From Caldilineales bacterium (GTDB lineage: Bacteria > Chloroflexota > Anaerolineae > J102): a stretch of 64,000 bases of DNA. Position 1 is the stretch's first letter. Every line of letters starts with the position of its first letter. This document shows, piece by piece, positions 53,832-62,567 of the stretch. The notes under the pieces are model-generated. The model did not search any database, was not told where the DNA came from, and was given only the letters and a program-made list of their open reading frames with translations. Location of the stretch: NCBI GenBank assembly GCA_019695115.1, contig JAIBAP010000006.1, forward strand, positions 62,001 to 126,000, written 5' to 3'. The position numbers and the translations under genes are program-made.

Positions 53832-53860
53832 CAACGCCCCGCAGCTAGTGCGGGGCGTTG
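53832..53860. terminator. Strong hairpin between the VOC and antitoxin genes
   Basis: CAACGCCCCGCA and TGCGGGGCGTTG are a perfect 12-bp stem with a 5-nt loop, 25 bp after the VOC stop. No T-run follows, so rho-independent function is uncertain. Confidence 0.55.
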
Positions 53861-53885
53861 CTGTCCTCCAAAAAGTTGCTACGAT

Positions 53886-54655
53886 TCAACTCGCCGGCGG
53901 TTGAATCACTTTGAACGTAGCGCCCTGTGGGTCGGCCAGGGCGGCGATGCGACCAAACGGCGAATCATCGACGCCCATCACCTTGCCGCCGAGCTTGTTC
54001 ACAGCCGCCGCGGTCTCATCGGCGTTGGCCACCGCGAAATAGGTGACCCACTGCGAGCGAAAGTCGCCCCACGAGGGATCGATTTGCATGATCCCGGCCA
54101 GCATCTCCTCGCCGTGCTTGAGCACATAATTCCCAGGCCGCCCGGCATGGGGTCAGCGGTGGCGCCGAGCAGCGCCATGTAGAAATCACGCGCCTTCTTC
54201 GCATCCGAGGCATACATCTCGTGCCAGGTGGTCGCGCCCGACTCATCCGTGACCTGCGAGCCGATATGCTGCCCGGCCTGCCAGAAGCTGAAGGCGGCGC
54301 CGGTCGGGTCCACGCAACCCGCCATGCCGCCAAACTCGCCCACTACCATCGGCGGATAAAGCACGTTGGCCCCCAATTCTACAGCCCGGGCCACATCGGC
54401 CTCGATGTTATCGCTGGCGAAATAGAGGCCCCAGGTGGCCGGTGCGGATGGTGCATCGGGTTGATTGGGGGACAGGCCCGCGGTTGTGCGTTGGCCCAGG
54501 CGGGCGGTGGTGTAGCCGCCAAATTCGGGGCCGCCAATGTCATAATCCCAGCCGAAGATGGCGTGATAGAACCCGCGCGCGGCCTCAATTTCTGGCGTCG
54601 TCAGATCGACCCAGGTGGGCGCGCCCGCTGGTTTGGGCTGCGAATAGGTAGTCAT
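53886..54655 (-). pseudogene. Two-domain VOC (glyoxalase-fold) protein interrupted by a frameshift
   Basis: Two adjacent frames read leftward form one VOC protein of ~256 residues. The first part starts MTTYSQPKPAGAPTWVDLTT and contains FYHAIFGWDYDIGG and a second VOC unit start (TTWHEMYASDAKKARDFYMA). The frame breaks near 54128-54133 and continues as NYVLKHGEEMLAGIMQIDPS to FKVIQPPAS. One added base restores the reading frame, and total length fits a 1-nt deletion. AAAGGAGAG precedes the ATG at 54655. It may be a real pseudogene or a sequencing error. The family is common in stress or resistance contexts. Confidence 0.8.
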
Positions 54656-54928
54656 GTGGTCTCTCCTTTCTTGAGTGGAACTTGAGTGGTGTGTGGACGA
54701 GGATGGCAAACCGTCGGGCGGTTGGCGCCCCATCGATGCAACGCCCGTCAGCTTCAATCGCGGTTCACCCGTCACACCGACTTGCATCCTCGCCCGGTCA
54801 TTGTAGCATACAAACAAGCGGCTCGACTATACTTGCCTCCGGCCCGCGGCTGAACACCGTCGATTGCAGTCTGCGAATCTCGAATTGCGGTAACTGGCCC
54901 GCCCTTCCCTCCAGCGAATCGCCGCACG

Positions 54929-55016
54929 TCTCCTTGTCTCCTTGTCTACCTGTTTCCTTGTCTCCTTGTCTGCTTGTCTACCTGTTTCCTTGTCTACCTG
55001 TTTCCTTGTCTACTTC
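54929..55016. repeat. 11-unit octanucleotide array (TCTCCTTG/TCTACCTG/TTTCCTTG)
   Basis: Eleven in-phase 8-bp units ending 11 bp before the ATG at 55028. The leader has no Shine-Dalgarno sequence. The upstream part of the gap (54656-54928) shows no gene. Confidence 0.93.
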
Positions 55017-55027
55017 CCTCCTTCCCC

Positions 55028-56755
55028 ATGACCCTCCGCCGCCTCGCCCTCGTCCTCTTCATCCCCATACCCTTCCTCGTCTGCGCCTTGCTGTTGGGGC
55101 TAGGCTGGCGCCTGGGCTGGTGGTTCGACCGCACGGGTGAGGAAAAACTCTCGGCGCAGATCAAGGGCCTGGGCGATCTCACCGCCGATTGGCTGCGCCC
55201 GCGCCTCGACCTGGCCAGCGACCAGCCTGCCGCCCACAGCGGCGTCGATCCCTTCGGCGTCAACGTCTTCCTCGAACAGGAGCCTGACCCGGCCGTGCGC
55301 GAGCGCGTGGTCAAGATGGCCGCCGAAGCGGGCTTCCACTGGCTGCGGCAGGAATTCCCCTGGGAAGACATCGAAATCCACGGCAAGGGCGATTTCGAGG
55401 ACCGCCGGCACGAGCCATACCGCTCGGCCTGGGAAAAGTACGACCACATCGTCGATCTGGCTCAGCAGAACGGGATGGAACTGATCGTCCGCGTCAGCAA
55501 CCCGCCGGAATGGACGCGGGCGCAGGGTGACGCCGTGGGCACTTTCGCCCCGCCCGACGACTACCAGGACTTCGCCGACTTCGCCACCGCGCTCGTGGGC
55601 CGCTACAAAGGCCGGGTGAAGTACTACCAGCTCTGGAACGAGCCGAACATCTATCCCGAATGGGGCAACTACGCCATCAGCCCCGAAGACTACACCCGTC
55701 TGCTCTGCACCGCCGCTCGCGCCGCCCGCCAGGCCGACCCGAACGTCGTCATCATCAACGGCGCCCTCGCCTCCACCATCGTCCTCGACCCTGCCGCTTC
55801 GCCGCCCGGCAACGCCCTCAACGACCTCCTCTTCCTCCAGCGCATGTACGACGCCGGCGCCAGAGATTGCTTCGATATCGTGGCCATGCAGGGATACGGC
55901 CTCTGGTCTGGCCCGACCGACGAGCGTATGAACCCGCGCGTGATCAACTTCGCCCGCCCCCAACTGGTGCGCGACCTGATGGTGGCCAACGGCGACGCCG
56001 CCAAAGCCATCTGGATCAGCGAAATGAACTGGAACGCCGTCCCCGACGCGGTGGCGGACAAACGCTTCGGCCAGGTCAGCGAAGCACAGCAGGCCCAGTA
56101 CCTGCCCCTGGCCTACGCGCGCTTGCAGCACGACTGGCCCTGGCTGGGCGTGGCCAACACCTGGTATTTCAAACGCCCCGACTTTAGTTGGCGTGATGAA
56201 AACAAGCCCGAATACTACTTTCGCCTGGCCGAGCCGGACTTCACGCCCCTGCCGGTCTACGAGAGCATGAAAGCCTACGCTCCCGCCGTCGCCGCGGCGC
56301 CGACCATGCACCCCGGCGCCCACCCGCCCGACCACTGGGCCATCCAGGGCGACGCCTACCGCCTCGAACCCCGGCCCGCCTCCACTCTCGGCCAGGTCGG
56401 CCTGCTCCCGGCCGGCGGCGAACTGAGCCTGCGCTTCGATGGCGCCTCCCTGCGCCTGATCCCGCCCGCCCAGGCGCCCGACACAGCGGAGATCACAGTC
56501 GTGGTGGATGGAGGCAGGCCGCAGACCCACACCGTCGAGCCAGGCCGAGAGCTGCGCATCCGTGGCCGGGGGGATGGTCCGCACCAGGTCGTCATCCGGG
56601 CGCAGGACGAAGTGTGGGTCGATCATTGGCAGGTCAACGGCGGCGACCGCTCGCGCTGGTTCTGGCCGCTGCTGGCGGGATTCACGGTCCTGTGGGGGCT
56701 TTATCTGCTGAGTGTGTGGCGCGGGGTGCGGCGAAGCAGGCGGGGCGCAGCCTGA
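55028..56755 (+). CDS. Membrane-anchored glycoside hydrolase (GH39/GH5-like clan A)
   Basis: A 575-residue protein. N-terminal membrane segment (LALVLFIPIPFLVCALLLGL), then a TIM-barrel glycosidase with the acid/base Glu205 in YQLWNEPNIYPEW and the candidate nucleophile Glu332 in WISEMNWNAV. The spacing and motifs fit clan GH-A (GH39- or GH5-like). A beta-sandwich region follows (~445-545), then a second membrane segment (WPLLAGFTVLWGLYLLSVWR) and a basic tail. It probably acts on surface glycans or external polysaccharides. The start follows the octamer array. Confidence 0.82.
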   Translation: MTLRRLALVLFIPIPFLVCALLLGLGWRLGWWFDRTGEEKLSAQIKGLGDLTADWLRPRLDLASDQPAAHSGVDPFGVNVFLEQEPDPAVRERVVKMAAEAGFHWLRQEFPWEDIEIHGKGDFEDRRHEPYRSAWEKYDHIVDLAQQNGMELIVRVSNPPEWTRAQGDAVGTFAPPDDYQDFADFATALVGRYKGRVKYYQLWNEPNIYPEWGNYAISPEDYTRLLCTAARAARQADPNVVIINGALASTIVLDPAASPPGNALNDLLFLQRMYDAGARDCFDIVAMQGYGLWSGPTDERMNPRVINFARPQLVRDLMVANGDAAKAIWISEMNWNAVPDAVADKRFGQVSEAQQAQYLPLAYARLQHDWPWLGVANTWYFKRPDFSWRDENKPEYYFRLAEPDFTPLPVYESMKAYAPAVAAAPTMHPGAHPPDHWAIQGDAYRLEPRPASTLGQVGLLPAGGELSLRFDGASLRLIPPAQAPDTAEITVVVDGGRPQTHTVEPGRELRIRGRGDGPHQVVIRAQDEVWVDHWQVNGGDRSRWFWPLLAGFTVLWGLYLLSVWRGVRRSRRGAA

Positions 56756-56881
56756 CGGCGCTTCCTAATCATCTTTTAATCCACTTTATGATTTCGCGCA
56801 TGTATGATGTGAACGCCGCGCTGCTAGAATGATGCCCGATCCTGAAACATCAGACCTGAAAATCGCCGACATCTCCCCACC

Positions 56882-56944
56882 TTTCACGCTTCACGTTTCA
56901 CGCCTCACGTTTCACGCTTCACGCCTCACGTTTCACGCTTCACA
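56882..56944. repeat. 9-unit heptanucleotide array (TTTCACG/CTTCACG/CCTCACG)
   Basis: Nine in-phase units 41 bp before the ccmH-like start. Two similar units recur near 60226. 56756-56881 shows no other feature. Confidence 0.93.
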
Positions 56945-56985
56945 ACCTTCATCACCCATCAACCCAGCCATCGACAACCCCCACC

Positions 56986-57456
56986 ATGCGCCGTTTCCTT
57001 CTTGCCGCCTTTTTTCTCTTGCTCATTGCACTCCCGGCTTTTGCCCAGGAGGGCGACCCCAAAGAAAAACTGACCAAAGAACTCTGGTGCCCTATCTGCA
57101 ACGGCATCCGCCTGGATGTGTGCGAACAGCAGGTCTGCGAGCAAATGCGGGAGATGATCGACGTCAGCCTGGACGCCGGCAAGACGCCGGAGCAGATCAA
57201 AGCCGATTTCATCGATCTCTATGGGCCGGAGGTGTTGGGCGAGCCGCCGCGGGAGGGCTTCAACCTGGTGGCCTGGATCATGCCAGTTGTGCTGCTGGTG
57301 GGCGGCCTCGCCATCGTCGCCTATCTGACCCTGCGTTGGACTCGCCGTCCGGCCCCGGCAGTCATCCCGCCCGGCCCCCCGACGCCGCCAGCCGCAGGCC
57401 CCACCCCGCAGGACCCCTATCTCGCTCGCGTCGAACGCGACCTGGGTGATCTATGA
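56986..57456 (+). CDS. ccmH: Cytochrome c maturation protein CcmH-like
   Basis: A 156-residue protein with a signal peptide ([20 protein letters not shown]). The thiol motif LWCPICNG (Cys35, Cys38) sits in the usual CcmH/CycL place and is followed by [21 protein letters not shown] membrane segment (~95-115) and a Pro-rich tail follow. It keeps apocytochrome haem-binding cysteines reduced for haem ligation outside the membrane. The stop overlaps ccmG by ATGA. First gene of a ccm operon that here lacks ccmABCDE. Confidence 0.9.
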   Translation: MRRFLLAAFFLLLIALPAFAQEGDPKEKLTKELWCPICNGIRLDVCEQQVCEQMREMIDVSLDAGKTPEQIKADFIDLYGPEVLGEPPREGFNLVAWIMPVVLLVGGLAIVAYLTLRWTRRPAPAVIPPGPPTPPAAGPTPQDPYLARVERDLGDL

Positions 57457-58049
57457 GCCAGATGCCGCTTCCTACCGCCCCCTCGTCGAAGCCGCGCTCG
57501 CGGGCCGGCAGCCTGTTGTTGGTCGGCGGCGTCGCCGTCGTCGGCCTGATCCTGCTGGCCGTGTTCTATTATGGCATCCTCCATCCGCCCAGCGTGCGCG
57601 TTGGCTCGGGCAAGGCGCCGGAATTCACCTTCACCAACTACGGCTTCGGGCTGTCGGAGTTCGACGGCCAGACCATACGGCTGTCGGAGCTACGCGGCAA
57701 GCCGGTGGTGGTCAACTTCTGGGCGAGCTGGTGTGTGCCCTGCCGCGAAGAACAGGCCGGGCTGGAGCAGGCCTGGCAAAAATACCGGGATCAGGTCTGG
57801 TTCGTCGGCCTGGATTATCTGGATCAAGAGCCGAACGCCCGCTCATACCTGAGTGAGTTTGCCGTCAGCTATCCCAACGGCGCCGATAAAGGCGGCCGAG
57901 CCTATAGCACCTACCACATCCAGGGCGTGCCAGAGACGTTCTTCATCGACGCCGAGGGCAACATCCAGGGTTTCTTCGTCGGCCCCATCCCCCAGCCAGA
58001 GCTGGAACGACGCATCGAGGCGTTGATCGCCTCATCCTCAAGTTCTTGA
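57453..58049 (+). CDS. ccmG: Thiol:disulfide interchange protein CcmG/TlpA-like
   Basis: A 198-residue membrane-anchored thioredoxin-fold protein. Membrane helix at ~20-42. The domain from ~52 has [20 protein letters not shown] with the active-site pair Cys94 and Cys97, and the cis-Pro loop [12 protein letters not shown]. It supplies reductant to CcmH or apocytochrome. Overlaps ccmH by 4 nt. Confidence 0.93.
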   Translation: MSQMPLPTAPSSKPRSRAGSLLLVGGVAVVGLILLAVFYYGILHPPSVRVGSGKAPEFTFTNYGFGLSEFDGQTIRLSELRGKPVVVNFWASWCVPCREEQAGLEQAWQKYRDQVWFVGLDYLDQEPNARSYLSEFAVSYPNGADKGGRAYSTYHIQGVPETFFIDAEGNIQGFFVGPIPQPELERRIEALIASSSSS

Positions 58050-58113
58050 TCGCCGCCCGACATCACTAAGCCCTACAGGTTTTCAAAACCTGGCCGGCTT
58101 TTGGAGAACGATT

Positions 58114-60171
58114 ATGGTCGATATCGGTTTCATTGCCCTTTTGTTGGCGCTGGTCGTGACGATGTACGGCATCGTCGCCAGTCTCTTCGGTGGTCTGCGC
58201 CGCAACGCTGTGCTGGCAACCAGTGGACGCAACGCCCTGTTCGCCATGTGCGGCTTGGTCACTGTGGCGGTGGTAGCCCTTTGGTACCTACTGCTGACCA
58301 ACGACATGTCGGTCGAGTATGTGTCCAGCCATAGCGAGCGCGGCCTGCCTACCTTCTACCGTTTCTCGTCGCTCTGGGGCGGCCAGGCAGGGTCGCTGCT
58401 GTTTTGGGGCTGGCTACTGGCGCTCTATGGCGCTCTAATGGTGGCGCTGGAATGGAAACGCGAGCCGCGACGCGGGCCGTACATGGTCGCCATTCTCCTG
58501 GCCGTGCAGCTCTTCTTCTTGGTCATCAACGTCTGGGCCGCCAACCCCTTCAACCGGCTCTGGCTACTGCCCGATGGCTCCACCCACGGCGCTGTCTTCA
58601 AACCGGCCGGCGCTTCGCTCTTTATCCCCGCCGATGGCAACGGCCTCAACCCCCTGCTCCAGAACTATTGGATGGTCATCCATCCCGTTTTCCTCTACCT
58701 GGGCTATGTCGGCCTGACCCTGCCTATGGTCCTGGCCGTTTCCAGCCTCATCTCCGGGCAACTCGACGATGGCTGGGTGAAGACCGTGCGCAAGTGGACG
58801 CTCATCCCCTGGCTTTTCCTAGCCATTGGCATCCTCATGGGCAGCCAGTGGGCCTATGTCGAGTTGGGCTGGGGCGGTTTCTGGGCCTGGGACCCGGTCG
58901 AGAACGCCTCTTTCATCCCCTGGCTGACGGCGACGGCCTTCCTGCACAGCATCGTCATCCAGCATCAGCGTGGGATGCTGAAGGTGTGGAACATGGTGCT
59001 GGCTTTCATCAGTTTCTGGCTGGTGGTCATCGGCACCTTCATTACCCGTAGCGGCATCATCGACTCGGTGCACGCCTTCGCGCTCTCCAACGTCGGGCCT
59101 CTGTTCCTGAGTTTCATCGTCCTCACTTTCCTCACCTTCCTGGCCCTGCTGTGGATGCGGCTGCCGCAATTGCAAGGCGCGAGCGAGCTGGACTCGATGC
59201 TGAGCCGCGAGGCGGCCTTCCTCTATGTCAATGTCCTCTTTCTGGTGGCCGCCTTCGCCACCCTCTTCGGCACCGTGTTTCCCATCATCTCGCAGGGGCT
59301 GACCCAAACCAAGATCGCCGTCGGACCGCCCTACTTCAACAAGGTCGATGGCCCCCTCTTCCTTGCCATCCTTGTGCTCATGGCCATTGGCCCCCTGCTC
59401 GGCTGGCGGCGGAGTTCACCGGAGATGCTCCGCCGCAATCTGACCCCGCCCATTGCCTTCTCCATTGCTGTGATCGCTCTCCTGATCATGATGGTCACCC
59501 GGCGCTGGGTGCCGGTGGTGGCCTGGGGCGTGTGCGCACTCGTGGTCGGCGCCATCCTCTGGGAGTATTACCGCGGCGCCCGCGCCCGCCACATCGCTGC
59601 CAAAGAAAGCTGGCCCGTCGCCCTGGGGCAGATCATGATCCGCAACCAGCGGCGCTACGGCGGCTATATTGTCCATCTTGGCATCATCTTCATCACCGTG
59701 GCTGTGACCGGCGTCAGCAACTTCCAGTTCAACCTCAAGACGAGCCTGAATCTGAACGAGAGCGCCACGCTGGCCGGCTACACCTTCACCTTCGTCGGCC
59801 TGCAAGAAGAACGGGCCTCCAACCACGACGCCATGATCGCCACGGTGCAGGTGACGAAAAACGGCCGCTCGGTGGCGACCCTGACCCCGCGCATGAATTT
59901 CTACACCGCTGTTAGCGGCCGCGACATGGGGCCGACGACCGAGGTGGGAGTGCGGAGCAACCTGCGTGAGGATGTCTACATTGTCTTCAACGGCTGGGAG
60001 CAGAACGGCCAACTGGGCGCCTTCGAGATCTTCGTCAATCCACTGATGTTGTGGATGTGGATCGGCGGCGTCATCCTGATTGCCGGGACGCTGTTCGCCC
60101 TCTGGCCGATCACCGTGCGCGCCACCCGCCGCGTCTCTGTCCCCGCTGCCCTTCAGCCCGCCCAGCCGTGA
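58114..60171 (+). CDS. ccmF: Cytochrome c haem lyase subunit CcmF
   Basis: A 685-residue membrane protein with ~14-15 helices. The WWD-type haem-handling motif is WGGFWAWDPVENASFIPWLT, with conserved HS (TAFLHSIVIQHQRG) and TRSGIIDSVHAF. A large periplasmic domain near 560-640 precedes the last helix. CcmF attaches haem to the apocytochrome CXXCH motif. GGAGAACG lies upstream of the ATG. Confidence 0.96.
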   Translation: MVDIGFIALLLALVVTMYGIVASLFGGLRRNAVLATSGRNALFAMCGLVTVAVVALWYLLLTNDMSVEYVSSHSERGLPTFYRFSSLWGGQAGSLLFWGWLLALYGALMVALEWKREPRRGPYMVAILLAVQLFFLVINVWAANPFNRLWLLPDGSTHGAVFKPAGASLFIPADGNGLNPLLQNYWMVIHPVFLYLGYVGLTLPMVLAVSSLISGQLDDGWVKTVRKWTLIPWLFLAIGILMGSQWAYVELGWGGFWAWDPVENASFIPWLTATAFLHSIVIQHQRGMLKVWNMVLAFISFWLVVIGTFITRSGIIDSVHAFALSNVGPLFLSFIVLTFLTFLALLWMRLPQLQGASELDSMLSREAAFLYVNVLFLVAAFATLFGTVFPIISQGLTQTKIAVGPPYFNKVDGPLFLAILVLMAIGPLLGWRRSSPEMLRRNLTPPIAFSIAVIALLIMMVTRRWVPVVAWGVCALVVGAILWEYYRGARARHIAAKESWPVALGQIMIRNQRRYGGYIVHLGIIFITVAVTGVSNFQFNLKTSLNLNESATLAGYTFTFVGLQEERASNHDAMIATVQVTKNGRSVATLTPRMNFYTAVSGRDMGPTTEVGVRSNLREDVYIVFNGWEQNGQLGAFEIFVNPLMLWMWIGGVILIAGTLFALWPITVRATRRVSVPAALQPAQP

Positions 60172-60253
60172 GGCGTCAGCCAGTCGCACCTCGTCGCGCC
60201 CAAAAGCGCGCCCCCCCCACCGCCGTTTCACGCTTCACCGGTCAAGCAGAACC

Positions 60254-60274
60254 TCTAATCTCCAATCTCCACTC
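60254..60274. repeat. 3-unit heptanucleotide array (TCTAATC/TCCAATC/TCCACTC)
   Basis: Three in-phase units 16 bp before the next start codon. Short, so less certain than the longer arrays. Confidence 0.55.
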
Positions 60275-60289
60275 TCCTCTTATCCACCC

Positions 60290-60811
60290 ATGTGGCTCAT
60301 CGCTGCTCTCGTCCTCATGCTTCTCACCGGCCTGGTGATTTTCTGGCCCTATCTGCGCCCGCAGGTTGCGCTCGGCCCGGCGGTTGATCTGGACCCGCGC
60401 CTGGTCGATCTGTATGCCCAGCGCGACAAACTCTATCAGGCGGTGCGCGATGCTCGCCTGGATCTGGAGACGGGCAAGCTGACGGCGGGGGATTTCGAGC
60501 AGCACGAGGCCGGGTTGAAGCAACGGGCGGCGGAGGTTTTGCGGGCCATCGACCAGGTGGAGGGGGACCTGCTCTCACCGCAACTTGACGCCAGGTTGGA
60601 GGCCGAGATCGCTGCTGCTCGTTCGGCGCGAGGCTCGGACGATCACTCGCTGGAAGCATCGATTGCCGCCGCCCGGCGCAGCCGGCAGGGTGGTGGGGTT
60701 CTGGCTCCGGCTGTGGCCGGCGCCGACCGCTTCTGCGGCCATTGCGGTAACCCGCTGCAAATGGGTGATCGTTTCTGCGGCAAGTGCGGACAGGCCGTGC
60801 GCGCTGCCTAG
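60290..60811 (+). CDS. CcmI-like N-terminus fused to a zinc ribbon
   Basis: A 173-residue protein. One N-terminal membrane helix (MWLIAALVLMLLTGLVIFWP) is followed by a charged helical region (LYAQRDKLYQAVRDARLDLE; TGKLTAGDFEQH), the pattern of CcmI/CycH N-termini. It ends in a zinc-ribbon: Cys149, Cys152, Cys163 and Cys166 in RFCGHCGNPLQMGDRFCGKC. Location directly after ccmF supports a role in cytochrome c assembly, perhaps holding apocytochrome with CcmH/CcmF. The zinc-ribbon ending is unusual for CcmI, which normally continues into TPRs. Confidence 0.72.
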   Translation: MWLIAALVLMLLTGLVIFWPYLRPQVALGPAVDLDPRLVDLYAQRDKLYQAVRDARLDLETGKLTAGDFEQHEAGLKQRAAEVLRAIDQVEGDLLSPQLDARLEAEIAAARSARGSDDHSLEASIAAARRSRQGGGVLAPAVAGADRFCGHCGNPLQMGDRFCGKCGQAVRAA

Positions 60812-60916
60812 GGGCGGGGCGCAGCCAGGCGGGGAACACACGGGCGGGAGAGTTGACAAGAAGTCAGCCTCCGCCGACAATGGCGCTGCCGACCCCAAAA
60901 GGGGAAGGTGCGGAGG

Positions 60917-62404
60917 ATGAATCTGATCGATCTCGTGCCAGCCCAAGATACCTTTCATGAAGCCTGCGGCGTCGCAGGCGTTTTTCTGCCTGGGGGACGT
61001 GGCAACGGCGTCGCAGGGCGGGAGAACCATGCCGCGCGGGCGTTGTTCTTTGCCCTCTATGCGCTCAACCATCGCGGGCAGGAAAGCGCCGGCATGGCCA
61101 CCTGCGAGGATGGTATCGTCCATCTGCACAAGGATATGGGCCTGGTGTCGCAGGTGTTCAACGAACACAACCTGGCGCCGCTCAAGGGCAACTTTGGCAT
61201 CGGCCACACCCGCTATTCCACCACCGGCGGCAGCAGTCTGCGTAATGCCCAGCCCTATCTGATCGAAACCATCCACGGGCCGCTGGCCGTGGCCCACAAC
61301 GGCAACCTGGTCAATGCCTCGGTCCTGCGACGCCAGCTTCTGCAGCGCGGGGTGGGGCTGGTGTCCACCTCGGATAGCGAGGTGATCACGCAGATGCTGG
61401 CGACGCCCACGGTGGGGGGAGCGAACCCGTTCGGCCCCTGGCTGCCGGCCGGGGCCTGGGAGGATCGCATTGCCTCGTTCATGGACAGGGCCGAGGGCGC
61501 TTACTGCCTGGCCATCCTTACCCGCGAGGCCCTTTACGCTGTGCGCGACCCCTGGGGTCTGCGGCCGCTGTGCCTGGGCGAGGTGGAGTGGGAGGGCGAG
61601 AAGGGCTACGTCTTTGCCAGCGAGTCGTGCGCTCTGGCTACCATCGGCGCCCGTTTCCTGCGCGAGGTCGAACCGGGCGAGATCGTGCGCGTGGACGAGG
61701 AGGGCCTGCACAGCACCCAGGCGCGACCGCCCAAGACCCGCCGTTTTTGCAGTTTCGAGTATGTCTACTTCGCCCGGCCTGATTCGATGTTCGAGGGCCA
61801 GACGGTGCATCATGTGCGGCAGGCGCTGGGCCGCCGGCTGGCGCGCGAGGCGCCGGTGGAAGCAGACCTGGTGGTGGGCGTGCCCGATTCATCCACCCCG
61901 GCCGCCATCGGTTATGCGATGGAGTCGGGCATCCCCTTCAGCGAGGGCTTCACGAAGAACCGCTACATTGGCCGCACCTTCATTCAGCCGGGCGACCACC
62001 TGCGTAAGATGGGCGTGCGGTTGAAGTACAACCCTCTGGCCGGGAACCTGGCCGGGAAGCGGCTGGTGATGGTGGATGACAGCATCGTGCGCGGGAACAC
62101 GGCCGGGCCGCTGGTGCAGCTTTTGCGCGAGGGTGGGGCCACCGAGGTGCATGTGCGGATTTCCAGCCCGCCGGTGCGCCATCCTTGCTTCATGGGCATC
62201 GATATGCCAACGCCTGAGGAACTGATCGGCGCCCACATGGATGTCGAGGCCATCCGCCGACTGCTCGGCGCCGACAGCCTGGCCTACCTCAGCCTGGATG
62301 GCATGTTGGCCGCCATCGAGCAAGGCATCCCTGCCTCCCAACCCTGTGGCCACTGCCATGCCTGCTTCAGCGGCGATTATCCGGTGGGGGGGAGGGGGGA
62401 GTAG
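60917..62404 (+). CDS. purF: Amidophosphoribosyltransferase
   Basis: A 495-residue PurF, which makes phosphoribosylamine from PRPP and glutamine in the first step of purine synthesis. The propeptide MNLIDLVPAQDTFHEA precedes Cys17, the expected N-terminal nucleophile after cleavage (CGVAGV). The glutaminase domain has HRGQESAGMA and GHTRYSTTGG. The PRTase domain has the PRPP motif LVMVDDSIVRGNTAG. The C-terminal CGHCHACFSGDYPV fits the Fe-S type. GGGGAAGG eight nt before the ATG at 60917 sets the start. A heptamer array begins inside the stop codon. Confidence 0.97.
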   Translation: MNLIDLVPAQDTFHEACGVAGVFLPGGRGNGVAGRENHAARALFFALYALNHRGQESAGMATCEDGIVHLHKDMGLVSQVFNEHNLAPLKGNFGIGHTRYSTTGGSSLRNAQPYLIETIHGPLAVAHNGNLVNASVLRRQLLQRGVGLVSTSDSEVITQMLATPTVGGANPFGPWLPAGAWEDRIASFMDRAEGAYCLAILTREALYAVRDPWGLRPLCLGEVEWEGEKGYVFASESCALATIGARFLREVEPGEIVRVDEEGLHSTQARPPKTRRFCSFEYVYFARPDSMFEGQTVHHVRQALGRRLAREAPVEADLVVGVPDSSTPAAIGYAMESGIPFSEGFTKNRYIGRTFIQPGDHLRKMGVRLKYNPLAGNLAGKRLVMVDDSIVRGNTAGPLVQLLREGGATEVHVRISSPPVRHPCFMGIDMPTPEELIGAHMDVEAIRRLLGADSLAYLSLDGMLAAIEQGIPASQPCGHCHACFSGDYPVGGRGE

Positions 62405-62498
62405 GAAGTAGGGAGTAGGAAGTAAGAAGTGGGGAGTAGGAAGTAGGGAGTAGGAAGTAGGGAGTAAGAAGTAAGAACTGGGGAGTAGGTAGTCATAA
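62401..62498. repeat. 14-unit heptanucleotide array (GTAGGAA/GTAGGGA)
   Basis: Fourteen in-phase units beginning at the purF stop codon (TAG at 62402-62404 is part of the first unit). The last units are degenerate. Confidence 0.95.
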
Positions 62499-62509
62499 GT
62501 GCGCAATCG

Positions 62510-62565
62510 CTAATCTCCAATAACCAATCTCCAATAACCAATCTCCAATAACCAATAACCAATAA
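62510..62565. repeat. 8-unit heptanucleotide array (CCAATAA/CCAATCT)
   Basis: Eight in-phase units that run to within two bases of the purD ATG at 62568, leaving no room for a Shine-Dalgarno sequence. Confidence 0.94.
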
Positions 62566-62567
62566 CC

